From Triparma columacea (taxonomy: Eukaryota > Sar > Bolidophyceae > Parmales > Triparmaceae), in NCBI GenBank assembly GCA_030267965.1, contig BRYA01000171.1, positions 26,846 through 90,845 on the forward strand: a stretch of DNA of 64,000 bases, written 5' to 3'. The notes beneath the pieces are model-generated. The model ran no database searches. It saw nothing but the letters and a program-made list of their open reading frames with translations, and was not told the DNA's origin. Position 1 is the first letter of the stretch; every line of letters begins with the position of its first letter. Shown in pieces: positions 55,858-64,000 of the stretch. Position numbers and translations under genes: made by a program.

Positions 55858-58800
55858 ATGGAGGGGAAGGTTGAAGCAGATGCGGGAGTCGTGAATGACA
55901 CCGGCGAGACCAACTATGCCTCCGAGCCCCCCTCAGGCCCCAATCACGCACCCTCCGCAATACGCGGTCCCGTAGATATCGATTACACAGCTCGTGGCCC
56001 CGAACAAGTTGAACTTGTCAAGCTTCTGGAGGACAGAGGAGCCGTTGAAGGCCTCATAGACAAATCTACCGGCATCGACGTGAAGGTTATTGAGCTCGCT
56101 GATGTTTTCCACGACGAGCGCGACAAGATCATTGACTTTCTCCTCACCGACTGTGAGCAGGGAAAGTTCCGAAGAAAGACCCTCCAGGAGTATGACAAAA
56201 AGGAAGGAGTCATTCACAGACTCGTCTACTGGCAGCACTACGGCAGCGGGAATAAGTTTGTCGAATTTCTCCTTGACGTAAAAATAGCTTCTCCTGACAA
56301 ATCGACAAGTATTATGGAGTTGGCACCCCTTGATGAGGACGATCTTTCTGATGAGGCAACTGCGATGCTTGTCAAAATTCTAGCTTTAAAAAATGCCAAG
56401 ATTGTCAAACGAGGTATCATTAAGGGCAAACTCAGCTTCACTGACTTTGCGTTTGGACAAACTGCAGTCACCGTGGTGGGAACTCTTAAGGCAGAGGAGA
56501 AAGCAACAGAGATGAAATCAGAAGTTGATGTTTGCACAAACAAAAGCTCAAAGAGTGCGCGCCCAAGTTTCAACAGTGGTTATACTTTCAAAAGTGACGG
56601 GAAAAGAGACACCAAGTCTGCCTATACCTCTTTGAAGGGAATTCTCAATGAAGTCATGGATGAGTTCAGACAGCCTGGTCTCATTGATGAGAGGAGGAAA
56701 AGACACTTTGTGGTGGAGTTCATGCCAAGAGCACCGCCTCTGACAAGAGAGGAAGACGCAATGTTGGAGAGGGTTGGGAGGCTAGAGAAGGAACTCCACA
56801 CAAAGGGGAAGAGAGTCAAGGGGACACTGAAGGAGGGCATTGACAAGTTCCTGTGGAGAGAGGGGGACAATGTGTGGGCAGCCTTTGGGGTCACTGTGGA
56901 CAAGTCAGCAAAGGGTGTATTGGCAGAGCAATTTCTGCTTGACACATTTGCACGATCTGAGAGGCACTTCAAAAATAATGGGAAGTTACCAAGGGTGATC
57001 AGGAACGATTTTGAGGGAACTAGAAGCATGCACTATCATTATGGCGTGAAGGTCCCTGCCGCCACAAATCGACTCTTTGAGAACTGGTTTGTGTGGAAGG
57101 AGGCTAAATTGGACAATGGCCAGACTGCATACATGCTAGGATTTGTGCCTTTGGGTGAATATTATGGGGCAAGCTTCACCAACCTTAGCAAGGACGGCTT
57201 TGTAGTTGGAGTAACAAGAGGAATCTACATCATGGCCGAGGTTGCCCCAAATATCTGCAGAGTGACACGTATTCAAACGGTTGATCTGAAATTTCATGGC
57301 ATTCATAAGACAGTGATGGACAATGCAATTGACTACCTTGCAAAGAATCAGCTTGTTGAGGCCAACAGGTTGCAGGAGAAGTTCAGGAGGAACGGGAAGG
57401 AAGTTGATGCTGAGGTCAGGGGGGCCTTGGTGGAGAGGATGAGGGAAGGGGTTGAGTTGGAGGAGGACCAGAAGAAGGTGTTTGGGGAGTTGGAGGCACT
57501 CTTTGGTGGGGAGGATGAAGAAGGGTGGGGGCCTCTCAAGTCACCTTATGAAGGAGTGAAGATGGAGATCAAATATAGACAACAGTTGAAGGGAGAGAAG
57601 AGCATTGCACTTGGTAGAGCTCTTTGTGAAGCAGACTGTACTGCAGAAGAAGCCACTGCTTGGTACTTTGAGTACTGCAGCAGGGAGAGGATGGCTACTG
57701 ACAGGGAGGAAGGGAACCTGGCTAGAATAGAGATACAAACATACAAGGGTAAACCAAACGAGAAAGTGGTTGCGACCGTGAAGAAATTGCCAAAGTTCAT
57801 TAGCAATCGAGAGTTTGTCAACAAGCTAATACTGAGAAATGACACACACAAATCCATTTCCGTTGCTGTCTGGCCTCTGAAAGATGAGGTTGATTATGGT
57901 GGAAGTGCTGGGACATTTTTAAGAGGAACAACTCAAGCAATCTTTATTGCAACTAACATTGAAAATGTTAGTGGAGTTCCTCAGTGCAAGATTGAGCTAC
58001 TGCAACATGCTGATGCGGCAGGCTACTTACCTAAATCTCTTGTTGACAAAAAGATACCAAACGCCCTGGGTGCAGTTGCTGAATTAAAAACATCTTTCAA
58101 TAAAGATGAAGAGGTTGATAAAGCTGCACTGGCCTCTCTTGCCAGCATCATCAAGAATGAACACCAAGATTATACAGATGAGGAGGAGGTCGCAATCAGG
58201 AAGGGGAAAGAATTCTATGAGAAGTGCATCAAGAGTAAGCATTTTGAAGATCTGAAGAGTCCCGATGATAAGGTCAAGATGAAGCTAGTTCATGTTGATG
58301 GGGCAAGCAGTGTGACTGGTTTTGCCACTACTGTGGTTGATGCGAGTGTGGAGGAGTGTGCTGCCTACGAGGTTTCAACACTAGGCAATCGAGAGGATAC
58401 AAAGAATGCAAAAGAAAGAAATGGAATAACCTTCTTGAAAGTCATCAAAGTAAACCCCCACACCAACTACTACATCACAACAAGGGAATTTGGCTTCCCA
58501 GGACTTTCTCCTCGTGATAGTAGGAGTAAGATTACCTGGTCCAAGCAAGATAACGGCAAAGTTATCATTGACGTTGCAGACACAGAGGAGGTTCAGGTAG
58601 ACTTTCCAGTGAAGGCTAGGAATGTTTTAATGAAGGTACACACAGTATGGGTATTTGAGCCACTTGAGCCTATTGGAGGTGTGCCACAAACATCAGTGAC
58701 TTTTACAACAAATGTAGAGCTTGGTGGTGTTTTCTACTCTTCCATCATGAACAAGATTGCACCAAGGTTTCTCGCAAAAGCCTCAGACTTGAGGAAGAAA

Positions 58801-61800
58801 TTTGACAGAAGCAGAGAAATTGCTGACTTCAACAGACAGCAGACCATTGCAAAGTTTGAAGAGATTGCAATTGAGGGAGCACCAAATATTGAAAGTCACT
58901 TTGACGAGATTGAAGGAGCTCAAGAGATAAGTAGTGCATTGTCTGGACAGACATTGATAAAGGCAGAGAAGGGTATGGGTTGGGGGAAGACTTCAATAAT
59001 TGTGAGAGCATCTCACAAGGAAGTTGCAGCATTCTTCTGGGAGCTTGAAAGCCAAGTTAACTCTCATCTTGAGCTTCACAGAGTGAGCAACAAGACTCTT
59101 GTAGCCACATTTGACAAAGAAGAATTTGCACCAGTTCGTTCACTAAGCTCACTGAGCAGTACAAGGATTGACTCAATCCTAAGCTCACTGAGCAGTACCA
59201 CAATTGGCTCAAATACAAAAGCATTCACAGCATTCACAGCAGTGAAATTTTCTAAGATTGGAAATAAGAAGACAGACATTGAAATGATGACTAGAAATAA
59301 GGGTTTGGGTTACAAGGGTTTAGAAAAAGCTGCCAGCAAAAAGAGTGTAATTAAGCACCTGGGCATGGCAACTGATGCTGCTTACTACTTTGATAATCTA
59401 CTGAAGAGCAATGAAGCAGGGGAACAGGATGGGAGGAGGTTTGGAGAGCAGCTGACAGAGAGAGTGAAGAAAAGGAACGTTGGGGACAGTAAAGTAGAGG
59501 TCGTGAGGGAGTTCATTGTTGCTAATAGGGCACTGAAAGAGATTACAGAGCAGCATGGTTTCATGAGAACTATGCTGTATGCTGTGGTTATTAACAAATT
59601 TAAAAGGAGAGCGATAAATGAGGGAGAAGATAATAGTGAGGAGGAAGCCAGGGGTTGGGAGATTGGAAGTGCAATGGCAACAACAATGTTGACCACAGCA
59701 ACTGCAGCACATGCTGTCGATGAGTGGGCGCATCAATTCACTGAAGTGCAAGAAGTCATGAATGAACAAGTGTGGTTAAGGCCCATGCTTGAAGAGATTG
59801 TGATGAAACTATTCATGACGTCTAACTTAGGCTTGAAGGCAAGGTTGACTGTTGGTGCTGCAACAAGCATGGTCGATTTGCTGACTGATGTGTATGTGAC
59901 GTACATGTTTTTGAACGATAAGAAGTATGGGTACTTTAAGGCATCTTTGGCAAGTTTGGCAGTATCGATAGGGATACAAATGCTTGCAGTTTGGGGACAG
60001 AATAAAAATTTAGGCATGAAGAGGGTGTTTAGGGAGTGGATTCCAATCTTTCTTGGGTACAAGCCTGCAGTTGATGCTTACAGGGTCGCAACTGGAGCAA
60101 AGCAAGAGGTTGGGACTGCAATTAACCCGATGGTGGAGATGTCATTTATTAAAGGGGTTGAGATGTTTGCTGAGGCAATCCCTGGAGTGATCATCCAATT
60201 TATGGCTATAGCAACTAACACCAAAAAGGTTGGAACTTCAGCATGGCTTTCAGTTGCAGTGTCAGCAATTACAACAGGCTTTGCCTCTGCAACAATTAGT
60301 TATGACTGGGACTCAGACCCTGGTAAGAGAGAAGAAGCACCAGACTTCTATGGGTATCTACCAGCAAAAGCAAGCAAGAGAACAGTAGTATTTGTGTCCA
60401 TGATGCTGTTCACTGCAGGGATGCTTCTAATAAGATGTACAACAATAGTTCTTCTTGGGCTGATGGGAGGTAGTTGGGCCTTTCTCTACATTGGAGCCGA
60501 CCTTGGTCTGTACATGTTGGTTAAGATTTTGAGGGGAGACTTTTGGTATTGGATGCCATTAGGGGGTAATATAGAGGTTGTCAGTAGTATTTTACTCCGG
60601 GTGATTGTAAAGATCATTGTAGACTTTACTTCAATGGTGCACTTTCGACATCCTAACGAAGTAGGAGGAGCCTATTGGCTGTTTGGTCTTCTGTTGACAA
60701 TGGGAAGCCTGCCAGTGTCAATGTATGTAGCTTCACCTTATGTTGATGAGGGAGCAATTGATATTGCATCATCAATTGTGAAGAATTTCATACCTATAAC
60801 TATCATATGCTTTGCTGTCTTCTTTTGGAACATTGAGAAGAAGTACTTGCACACCTTCTGGAGCACACAGACATCAAAGGATATGTCAATGGCATTTTTC
60901 CTTGAAGGGGAAAGTGATGCAATAAATTTTGAGGTCTTTGCAAGCTCAAGTCGTCATTGGGTCTCAATTGAAGGCGAATTAAGAAATTGGATTGAGTTGA
61001 ACTGGGCTAAATGGGAAGAGGAGCAACCAAAGTGGTTTGATGAAGCAATGAAAGATAGAGTGCCTGTCGAATTCATTCCAACTAAAGAAGGTAGAAGGAG
61101 GGAGAGTGTTAGGAGAGCAAGGAGAGCAAGTATGAGAAGAGCAAGTGTTGATTTTGACAGTGGAGGTGCATTGGTTTCTTCACCCGTTGTGAATGACACT
61201 ATACAAGACTATGCAGGTTTAGATCCTAACAAAATAGGAAAGTTGTTGGGTGGTAAGCTGTTGGGTGCATTAAGTTTCAGGAAAAAGGGAATGGCGAAGG
61301 AGGAAGCGGTCAGGTCATTTATTGGGAAACACTACCTTCTGAGACAGGCTGCAGAGAATTACGTGTTTGTCACACCAATGCTTGGCGCTGTTGTCAAGAA
61401 CAAGTTGTACAAGCTGAGGAAGGTAGAGGGTAAGGCTGTAGAGCTGGGAGAGAAGGAGGGAAGGGAGATTGGAGAGTCTCTAGCAAGAAGCTTAGCTGTT
61501 AATACTCAGCCAGTTGCTGCTGTGGATGAATTCATATTAAATTTCTCTGCCCTACAGGAGCTTGATGAGAAGTATGAATGGTTCAGACCTATGCTTGAGA
61601 CAATTAGCCACAGGCTTTTGGAGGAAGTTCCTTGGGGGTTGAAGATGAGGGTTACTGTTGGGGCAATAACTAGTACGGCAGATTTGCTAACTGATGTGTA
61701 TGTGACGTACATGTTTTGGAGCGATGGAAAGGATGGGTACTTTAAGGCTTCTTTGGCAAGTTTAGCAGTATCTATTGGGATTCAAATGTTGTCTGTTTGG

Positions 61801-63132
61801 GGACAGAATAGGAAGTTAGGGATGAAGAGGGTGTTGAAGGAGTGGTTTCCAATTTTGATTGGCTTTAAGCCTGCTGTTGATGCTTACAGGGTAGGAAAAG
61901 GCGAAAAACAGCAAGTAGGACAAGCATTCGATGTTCTGACAGAGTTGACTACCATGAAATGCACAGAAATGTTTGCTGAGGCAATCCCTGGAGTGATCAT
62001 TCAATTTATGGCTATTGTGACAAGCAGAAACGAAATTTCAAGAGCAGCCTGGTTATCACTTGCAGTTTCTGCTCTTACAACAGGCTTTGCATCAGCAAGT
62101 ATCAGTTATGACTGGGACACCAACCCAGTAAATAGAGAGCTAGTGCCAGAGTTCTATGGGTATGTGCCTGCAAATCCCACCAAAAGATTAATCGTATTTG
62201 TGTCAATGATGATCTTTAGCGCATGTATGCTTGTGATAAGGTGCATGGCAATAGTTGTGTTAGGGCTTCTTGGTGGTAGTTGGGTCTCTCTCTATGTTGG
62301 GGCTGATCTTGGTCTATACTTTTTGGTGAAGATCTTTAGAGGTGATTTTTGGTATTGGATTCCTGCTGGCGGCAATACAGAAATATTGAGTAGCATTGTC
62401 TGCAGAGTGGTAGTAAAAGTGGTAACAGACTTCACCTCGATTGTGCAGTTTAGGGACCCCGATGAGGTTGGAGGGATGTATTGGATGCTTGGATTTGTAT
62501 TGACAATGGGAAGTCTTCCAGTAGCTATAATTCTAGCTGAAATGGAAGACATTGCAGAGAATGGCCTTAAAATGGCATGGAGAGTAGTTGGAATATTTAT
62601 ACCATTCACTATAATTTCACTTGCAGTATTTTTCACATGCATTGAGAGAAACTACTGGAGCACCTTCTACAGTTTGGAGAGAGGAAAAGATGGTGCAATT
62701 GCCCGCTTTAGTAATTCAGACAATGATAAAAAGAAGGCAAGGGCAATTTTTGGAAACTCTAAGCATTATTGGAAATCAATTGAAGAAGACGTAAAAGCTT
62801 GGGTACAGGCAAACTGGGAGAGATGGGAAGATGAAAAGCCAGACTGGTTTGATGATGCAATGAGAGCCAAGGTGCCAGTTGAATACATTCCAGAATCTAG
62901 AGATTCTAGAAGGAGAGAGAGTGTCAGAAGAGCAAGTGTTGATGCTGGCACTGAGGGTGGTATAGCAGCTGCTTTGAGCAGAAGTTTTAGGAGAGCAGGT
63001 GTTGGAGGCTCTGATGGTGGGGATATTATAGGGGTAGGAGGTGGGATGGCTAAAGTAAGCAGTGTTCTGCCAGTAGGAGGTGGGAAGGCTAAAGTAAGCA
63101 GTGTTGTGCCTAAAGATGAGGATGGGACATGA
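55858..63132 (+). CDS. Giant START-like and duplicated membrane-module protein
   Basis: An intronless frame of 2424 residues. The first ~1200 residues hold several START/SRPBCC-like lipid-binding regions, best seen at ~245-520, ~560-760 and ~790-1060 (with V-F-E-P-L-E-P-I-G-G-V-P-Q-T). Then comes a membrane module present twice: ~1225-1755 and ~1825-2360. Each opens with a helical region, then D-L-L-T-D-V-Y-V-T-Y-M-F (residues ~1340 and ~1942), A-S-L-A-S-L-A-V-S-I-G-I-Q, E-A-I-P-G-V-I-I-Q-F-M-A-I, and several more membrane helices. Each ends with a W-x-x-W-E-x-E-x-P-x-W-F-D motif and a basic R-R-E-S-V-R-R tail. The first half of the module loosely recalls XK-related scramblases. A lipid transfer or sensing role at a membrane is inferred. 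Codons shift towards A/T and G near the telomere. Confidence 0.8.
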   Translation: MEGKVEADAGVVNDTGETNYASEPPSGPNHAPSAIRGPVDIDYTARGPEQVELVKLLEDRGAVEGLIDKSTGIDVKVIELADVFHDERDKIIDFLLTDCEQGKFRRKTLQEYDKKEGVIHRLVYWQHYGSGNKFVEFLLDVKIASPDKSTSIMELAPLDEDDLSDEATAMLVKILALKNAKIVKRGIIKGKLSFTDFAFGQTAVTVVGTLKAEEKATEMKSEVDVCTNKSSKSARPSFNSGYTFKSDGKRDTKSAYTSLKGILNEVMDEFRQPGLIDERRKRHFVVEFMPRAPPLTREEDAMLERVGRLEKELHTKGKRVKGTLKEGIDKFLWREGDNVWAAFGVTVDKSAKGVLAEQFLLDTFARSERHFKNNGKLPRVIRNDFEGTRSMHYHYGVKVPAATNRLFENWFVWKEAKLDNGQTAYMLGFVPLGEYYGASFTNLSKDGFVVGVTRGIYIMAEVAPNICRVTRIQTVDLKFHGIHKTVMDNAIDYLAKNQLVEANRLQEKFRRNGKEVDAEVRGALVERMREGVELEEDQKKVFGELEALFGGEDEEGWGPLKSPYEGVKMEIKYRQQLKGEKSIALGRALCEADCTAEEATAWYFEYCSRERMATDREEGNLARIEIQTYKGKPNEKVVATVKKLPKFISNREFVNKLILRNDTHKSISVAVWPLKDEVDYGGSAGTFLRGTTQAIFIATNIENVSGVPQCKIELLQHADAAGYLPKSLVDKKIPNALGAVAELKTSFNKDEEVDKAALASLASIIKNEHQDYTDEEEVAIRKGKEFYEKCIKSKHFEDLKSPDDKVKMKLVHVDGASSVTGFATTVVDASVEECAAYEVSTLGNREDTKNAKERNGITFLKVIKVNPHTNYYITTREFGFPGLSPRDSRSKITWSKQDNGKVIIDVADTEEVQVDFPVKARNVLMKVHTVWVFEPLEPIGGVPQTSVTFTTNVELGGVFYSSIMNKIAPRFLAKASDLRKKFDRSREIADFNRQQTIAKFEEIAIEGAPNIESHFDEIEGAQEISSALSGQTLIKAEKGMGWGKTSIIVRASHKEVAAFFWELESQVNSHLELHRVSNKTLVATFDKEEFAPVRSLSSLSSTRIDSILSSLSSTTIGSNTKAFTAFTAVKFSKIGNKKTDIEMMTRNKGLGYKGLEKAASKKSVIKHLGMATDAAYYFDNLLKSNEAGEQDGRRFGEQLTERVKKRNVGDSKVEVVREFIVANRALKEITEQHGFMRTMLYAVVINKFKRRAINEGEDNSEEEARGWEIGSAMATTMLTTATAAHAVDEWAHQFTEVQEVMNEQVWLRPMLEEIVMKLFMTSNLGLKARLTVGAATSMVDLLTDVYVTYMFLNDKKYGYFKASLASLAVSIGIQMLAVWGQNKNLGMKRVFREWIPIFLGYKPAVDAYRVATGAKQEVGTAINPMVEMSFIKGVEMFAEAIPGVIIQFMAIATNTKKVGTSAWLSVAVSAITTGFASATISYDWDSDPGKREEAPDFYGYLPAKASKRTVVFVSMMLFTAGMLLIRCTTIVLLGLMGGSWAFLYIGADLGLYMLVKILRGDFWYWMPLGGNIEVVSSILLRVIVKIIVDFTSMVHFRHPNEVGGAYWLFGLLLTMGSLPVSMYVASPYVDEGAIDIASSIVKNFIPITIICFAVFFWNIEKKYLHTFWSTQTSKDMSMAFFLEGESDAINFEVFASSSRHWVSIEGELRNWIELNWAKWEEEQPKWFDEAMKDRVPVEFIPTKEGRRRESVRRARRASMRRASVDFDSGGALVSSPVVNDTIQDYAGLDPNKIGKLLGGKLLGALSFRKKGMAKEEAVRSFIGKHYLLRQAAENYVFVTPMLGAVVKNKLYKLRKVEGKAVELGEKEGREIGESLARSLAVNTQPVAAVDEFILNFSALQELDEKYEWFRPMLETISHRLLEEVPWGLKMRVTVGAITSTADLLTDVYVTYMFWSDGKDGYFKASLASLAVSIGIQMLSVWGQNRKLGMKRVLKEWFPILIGFKPAVDAYRVGKGEKQQVGQAFDVLTELTTMKCTEMFAEAIPGVIIQFMAIVTSRNEISRAAWLSLAVSALTTGFASASISYDWDTNPVNRELVPEFYGYVPANPTKRLIVFVSMMIFSACMLVIRCMAIVVLGLLGGSWVSLYVGADLGLYFLVKIFRGDFWYWIPAGGNTEILSSIVCRVVVKVVTDFTSIVQFRDPDEVGGMYWMLGFVLTMGSLPVAIILAEMEDIAENGLKMAWRVVGIFIPFTIISLAVFFTCIERNYWSTFYSLERGKDGAIARFSNSDNDKKKARAIFGNSKHYWKSIEEDVKAWVQANWERWEDEKPDWFDDAMRAKVPVEYIPESRDSRRRESVRRASVDAGTEGGIAAALSRSFRRAGVGGSDGGDIIGVGGGMAKVSSVLPVGGGKAKVSSVVPKDEDGT

Positions 63133-63150
63133 CTAATAGGGCAGCAAAAT

Positions 63151-63933
63151 TTGTAGGAAAAATTGATTTGATTTGGTAGTTATAATTATTGTGTGTGTTT
63201 TAGGTGAATGTTAAGTAATATGGGAGTGTTATAGAGGTTTGTGACTATTTAAGAAGTGAAGTTGATGTGTTGTAGGAGTGTTATAGGAGTTGAATGATTA
63301 ATGTTGAAGTGTAGTAGATGGATTATAGGAGTGTTAAATTGGTTTGTGAGTATTGAGGATGTGTATCTGGAGAAGATTTAGAAAGTTGTAAATTTGTTAT
63401 AGTGATTTGTGAGTGTTGTGGTAGTGTTATGAATATGTATGGAGTTTTGAAGAATTGTGGAAGTTTTATAGTGATTTGTAAGTATAAAGGAAGTGTGGTA
63501 GATGTGTATGGGGGTAAATTAAAGGAGGATGAGGGTGGAAGTGGAGAGGAGTGAGAGGAATTAAGGAATGTGAGTAGAAGTGAGGAGGGTATCAAGGTGG
63601 AATGATGTGTGTATGTTAGTAGATGTGTATAAAGAAAAAGTAAAAGAGGGTGAGTGTAGTTGTGGAGAAGAAAGAGGAGTAAAATAATGAGAGTAGAAGA
63701 GAGGAGGGTATAAGGTAAAATGATGTGTGTAATTGTAGTAGATGTGTATGAAAATGTATAGTAGGAGTGTGAATGTGGTTGTGGAGAAGAGAGAAGAGTT
63801 AAATAGTGAGAGTAGAAGGGAGGAGGGTATAAGGTGGAATGATGTGTGTAAGTGTAGGAGATATGTATGAAGATGAATTAAAAGAGGGTGAGTGTAGATT
63901 TAGAGAGGAGTGAGGGAATGTAAGGAGAGAGAG
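63151..63933. other. C-depleted subtelomeric spacer
   Basis: I count three C residues on the + strand in these 783 nt (63244, 63367 and 63593), against ordinary G, A and T. The first part (about 63235-63497) has loose repeats of a TTATAG-x-G-x-TTTGTGAGTA type; the second part is the 119-121 bp array listed separately. No gene is present. Confidence 0.95.
63498..63933 (+). repeat. Subtelomeric tandem repeat, about 120-bp unit
   Basis: Units start at GTAGATGTGTAT (63498, 63619, 63738) and GGAGATATGTAT (63857), so periods are 121, 119 and 119 bp. Each full unit contains a GAGAGTAGAAG...GAGGAGGGTAT block and ends with AATGATGTGTGT. The last unit is truncated by the telomere array. Confidence 0.88.
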
Positions 63934-64000
63934 TAGGGTTAGGGTTAGGGTTAGGGTTAGGGTTAGGGTTAGGGTTAGGGTTAGGGTTAGGGTTAGGGTT
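63934..64000 (+). repeat. Telomere, TTAGGG array
   Basis: About eleven uninterrupted TTAGGG units run to the window end. The G-rich strand runs 5'->3' towards the end, as expected for a right chromosome end. The first unit abuts subtelomeric sequence at TAGGG. Confidence 0.99.

Overview
This window is the right-hand end of a nuclear chromosome from a eukaryote. It closes with about eleven TTAGGG units (63934-64000) in the orientation expected at a right telomere. The best guess is a small stramenopile alga. Nuclear genes have short GT-AG introns, and two proteins start with a signal peptide followed by an F-containing motif like the ASAFAP-type plastid-import signal of algae with red secondary plastids. 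A BspA-type leucine-rich-repeat protein and giant START/membrane proteins also fit a bolidophyte/parmalean or diatom relative (inference). Genes are dense: about 22 in 64 kb, with spacers mostly of 100-900 bp.

Layout, left to right. 0.1-9.7 kb: a zinc-finger protein (Stc1-like plus 3CxxC-like), an STK11IP/LIP1-type leucine-rich-repeat protein on the minus strand, an AT-rich island, a plastid-type tyrosine phosphatase, and a tandem PX-domain protein. After a 39-bp N gap, 9.8-19.2 kb holds a cGMP-dependent-type protein kinase, mitochondrial COQ9 with an 8-nt first coding exon, and a full ABCB/MDR transporter. 19.4-26.9 kb is one 2336-residue chromatin-reader-like protein with PHD, Myb-like, MBD-like and SH3-like modules. 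27-31.6 kb has mitochondrial-type adenylate kinase and the COPII coat protein SEC31.

31.8-35.3 kb is a compact core-histone cluster, H2A(-)/H2B(+) then H4(-)/H3(+). Each pair shares a divergent promoter, and all four genes end in the same kind of 3' hairpin. 35.5-42 kb holds a CLU-domain protein and UTP15. 42.5-45.3 kb has a MITE-like element and a 28-repeat LRR protein. 45.4-55 kb has a divergent plastid-type P450, a Misato/DML1-like tubulin relative and a kinesin-7. 55.9-63.1 kb is a single intronless 2424-codon gene with START-like regions and two copies of a membrane module. 63.15-64 kb is subtelomere plus telomere.

The genes do not form one pathway; this is an ordinary eukaryotic mixture. 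For every multi-exon model the proposed exons keep one open frame from start to stop. The most notable signals are: a subtelomere with only three C residues on the + strand in 850 nt; covarying histone 3' hairpins; a duplicated H4 promoter with its first exon; start-codon-proximal introns sharing a GTACGT donor; and internal introns of 92-106 nt sharing sequence beyond the splice sites, which looks like an introner family.
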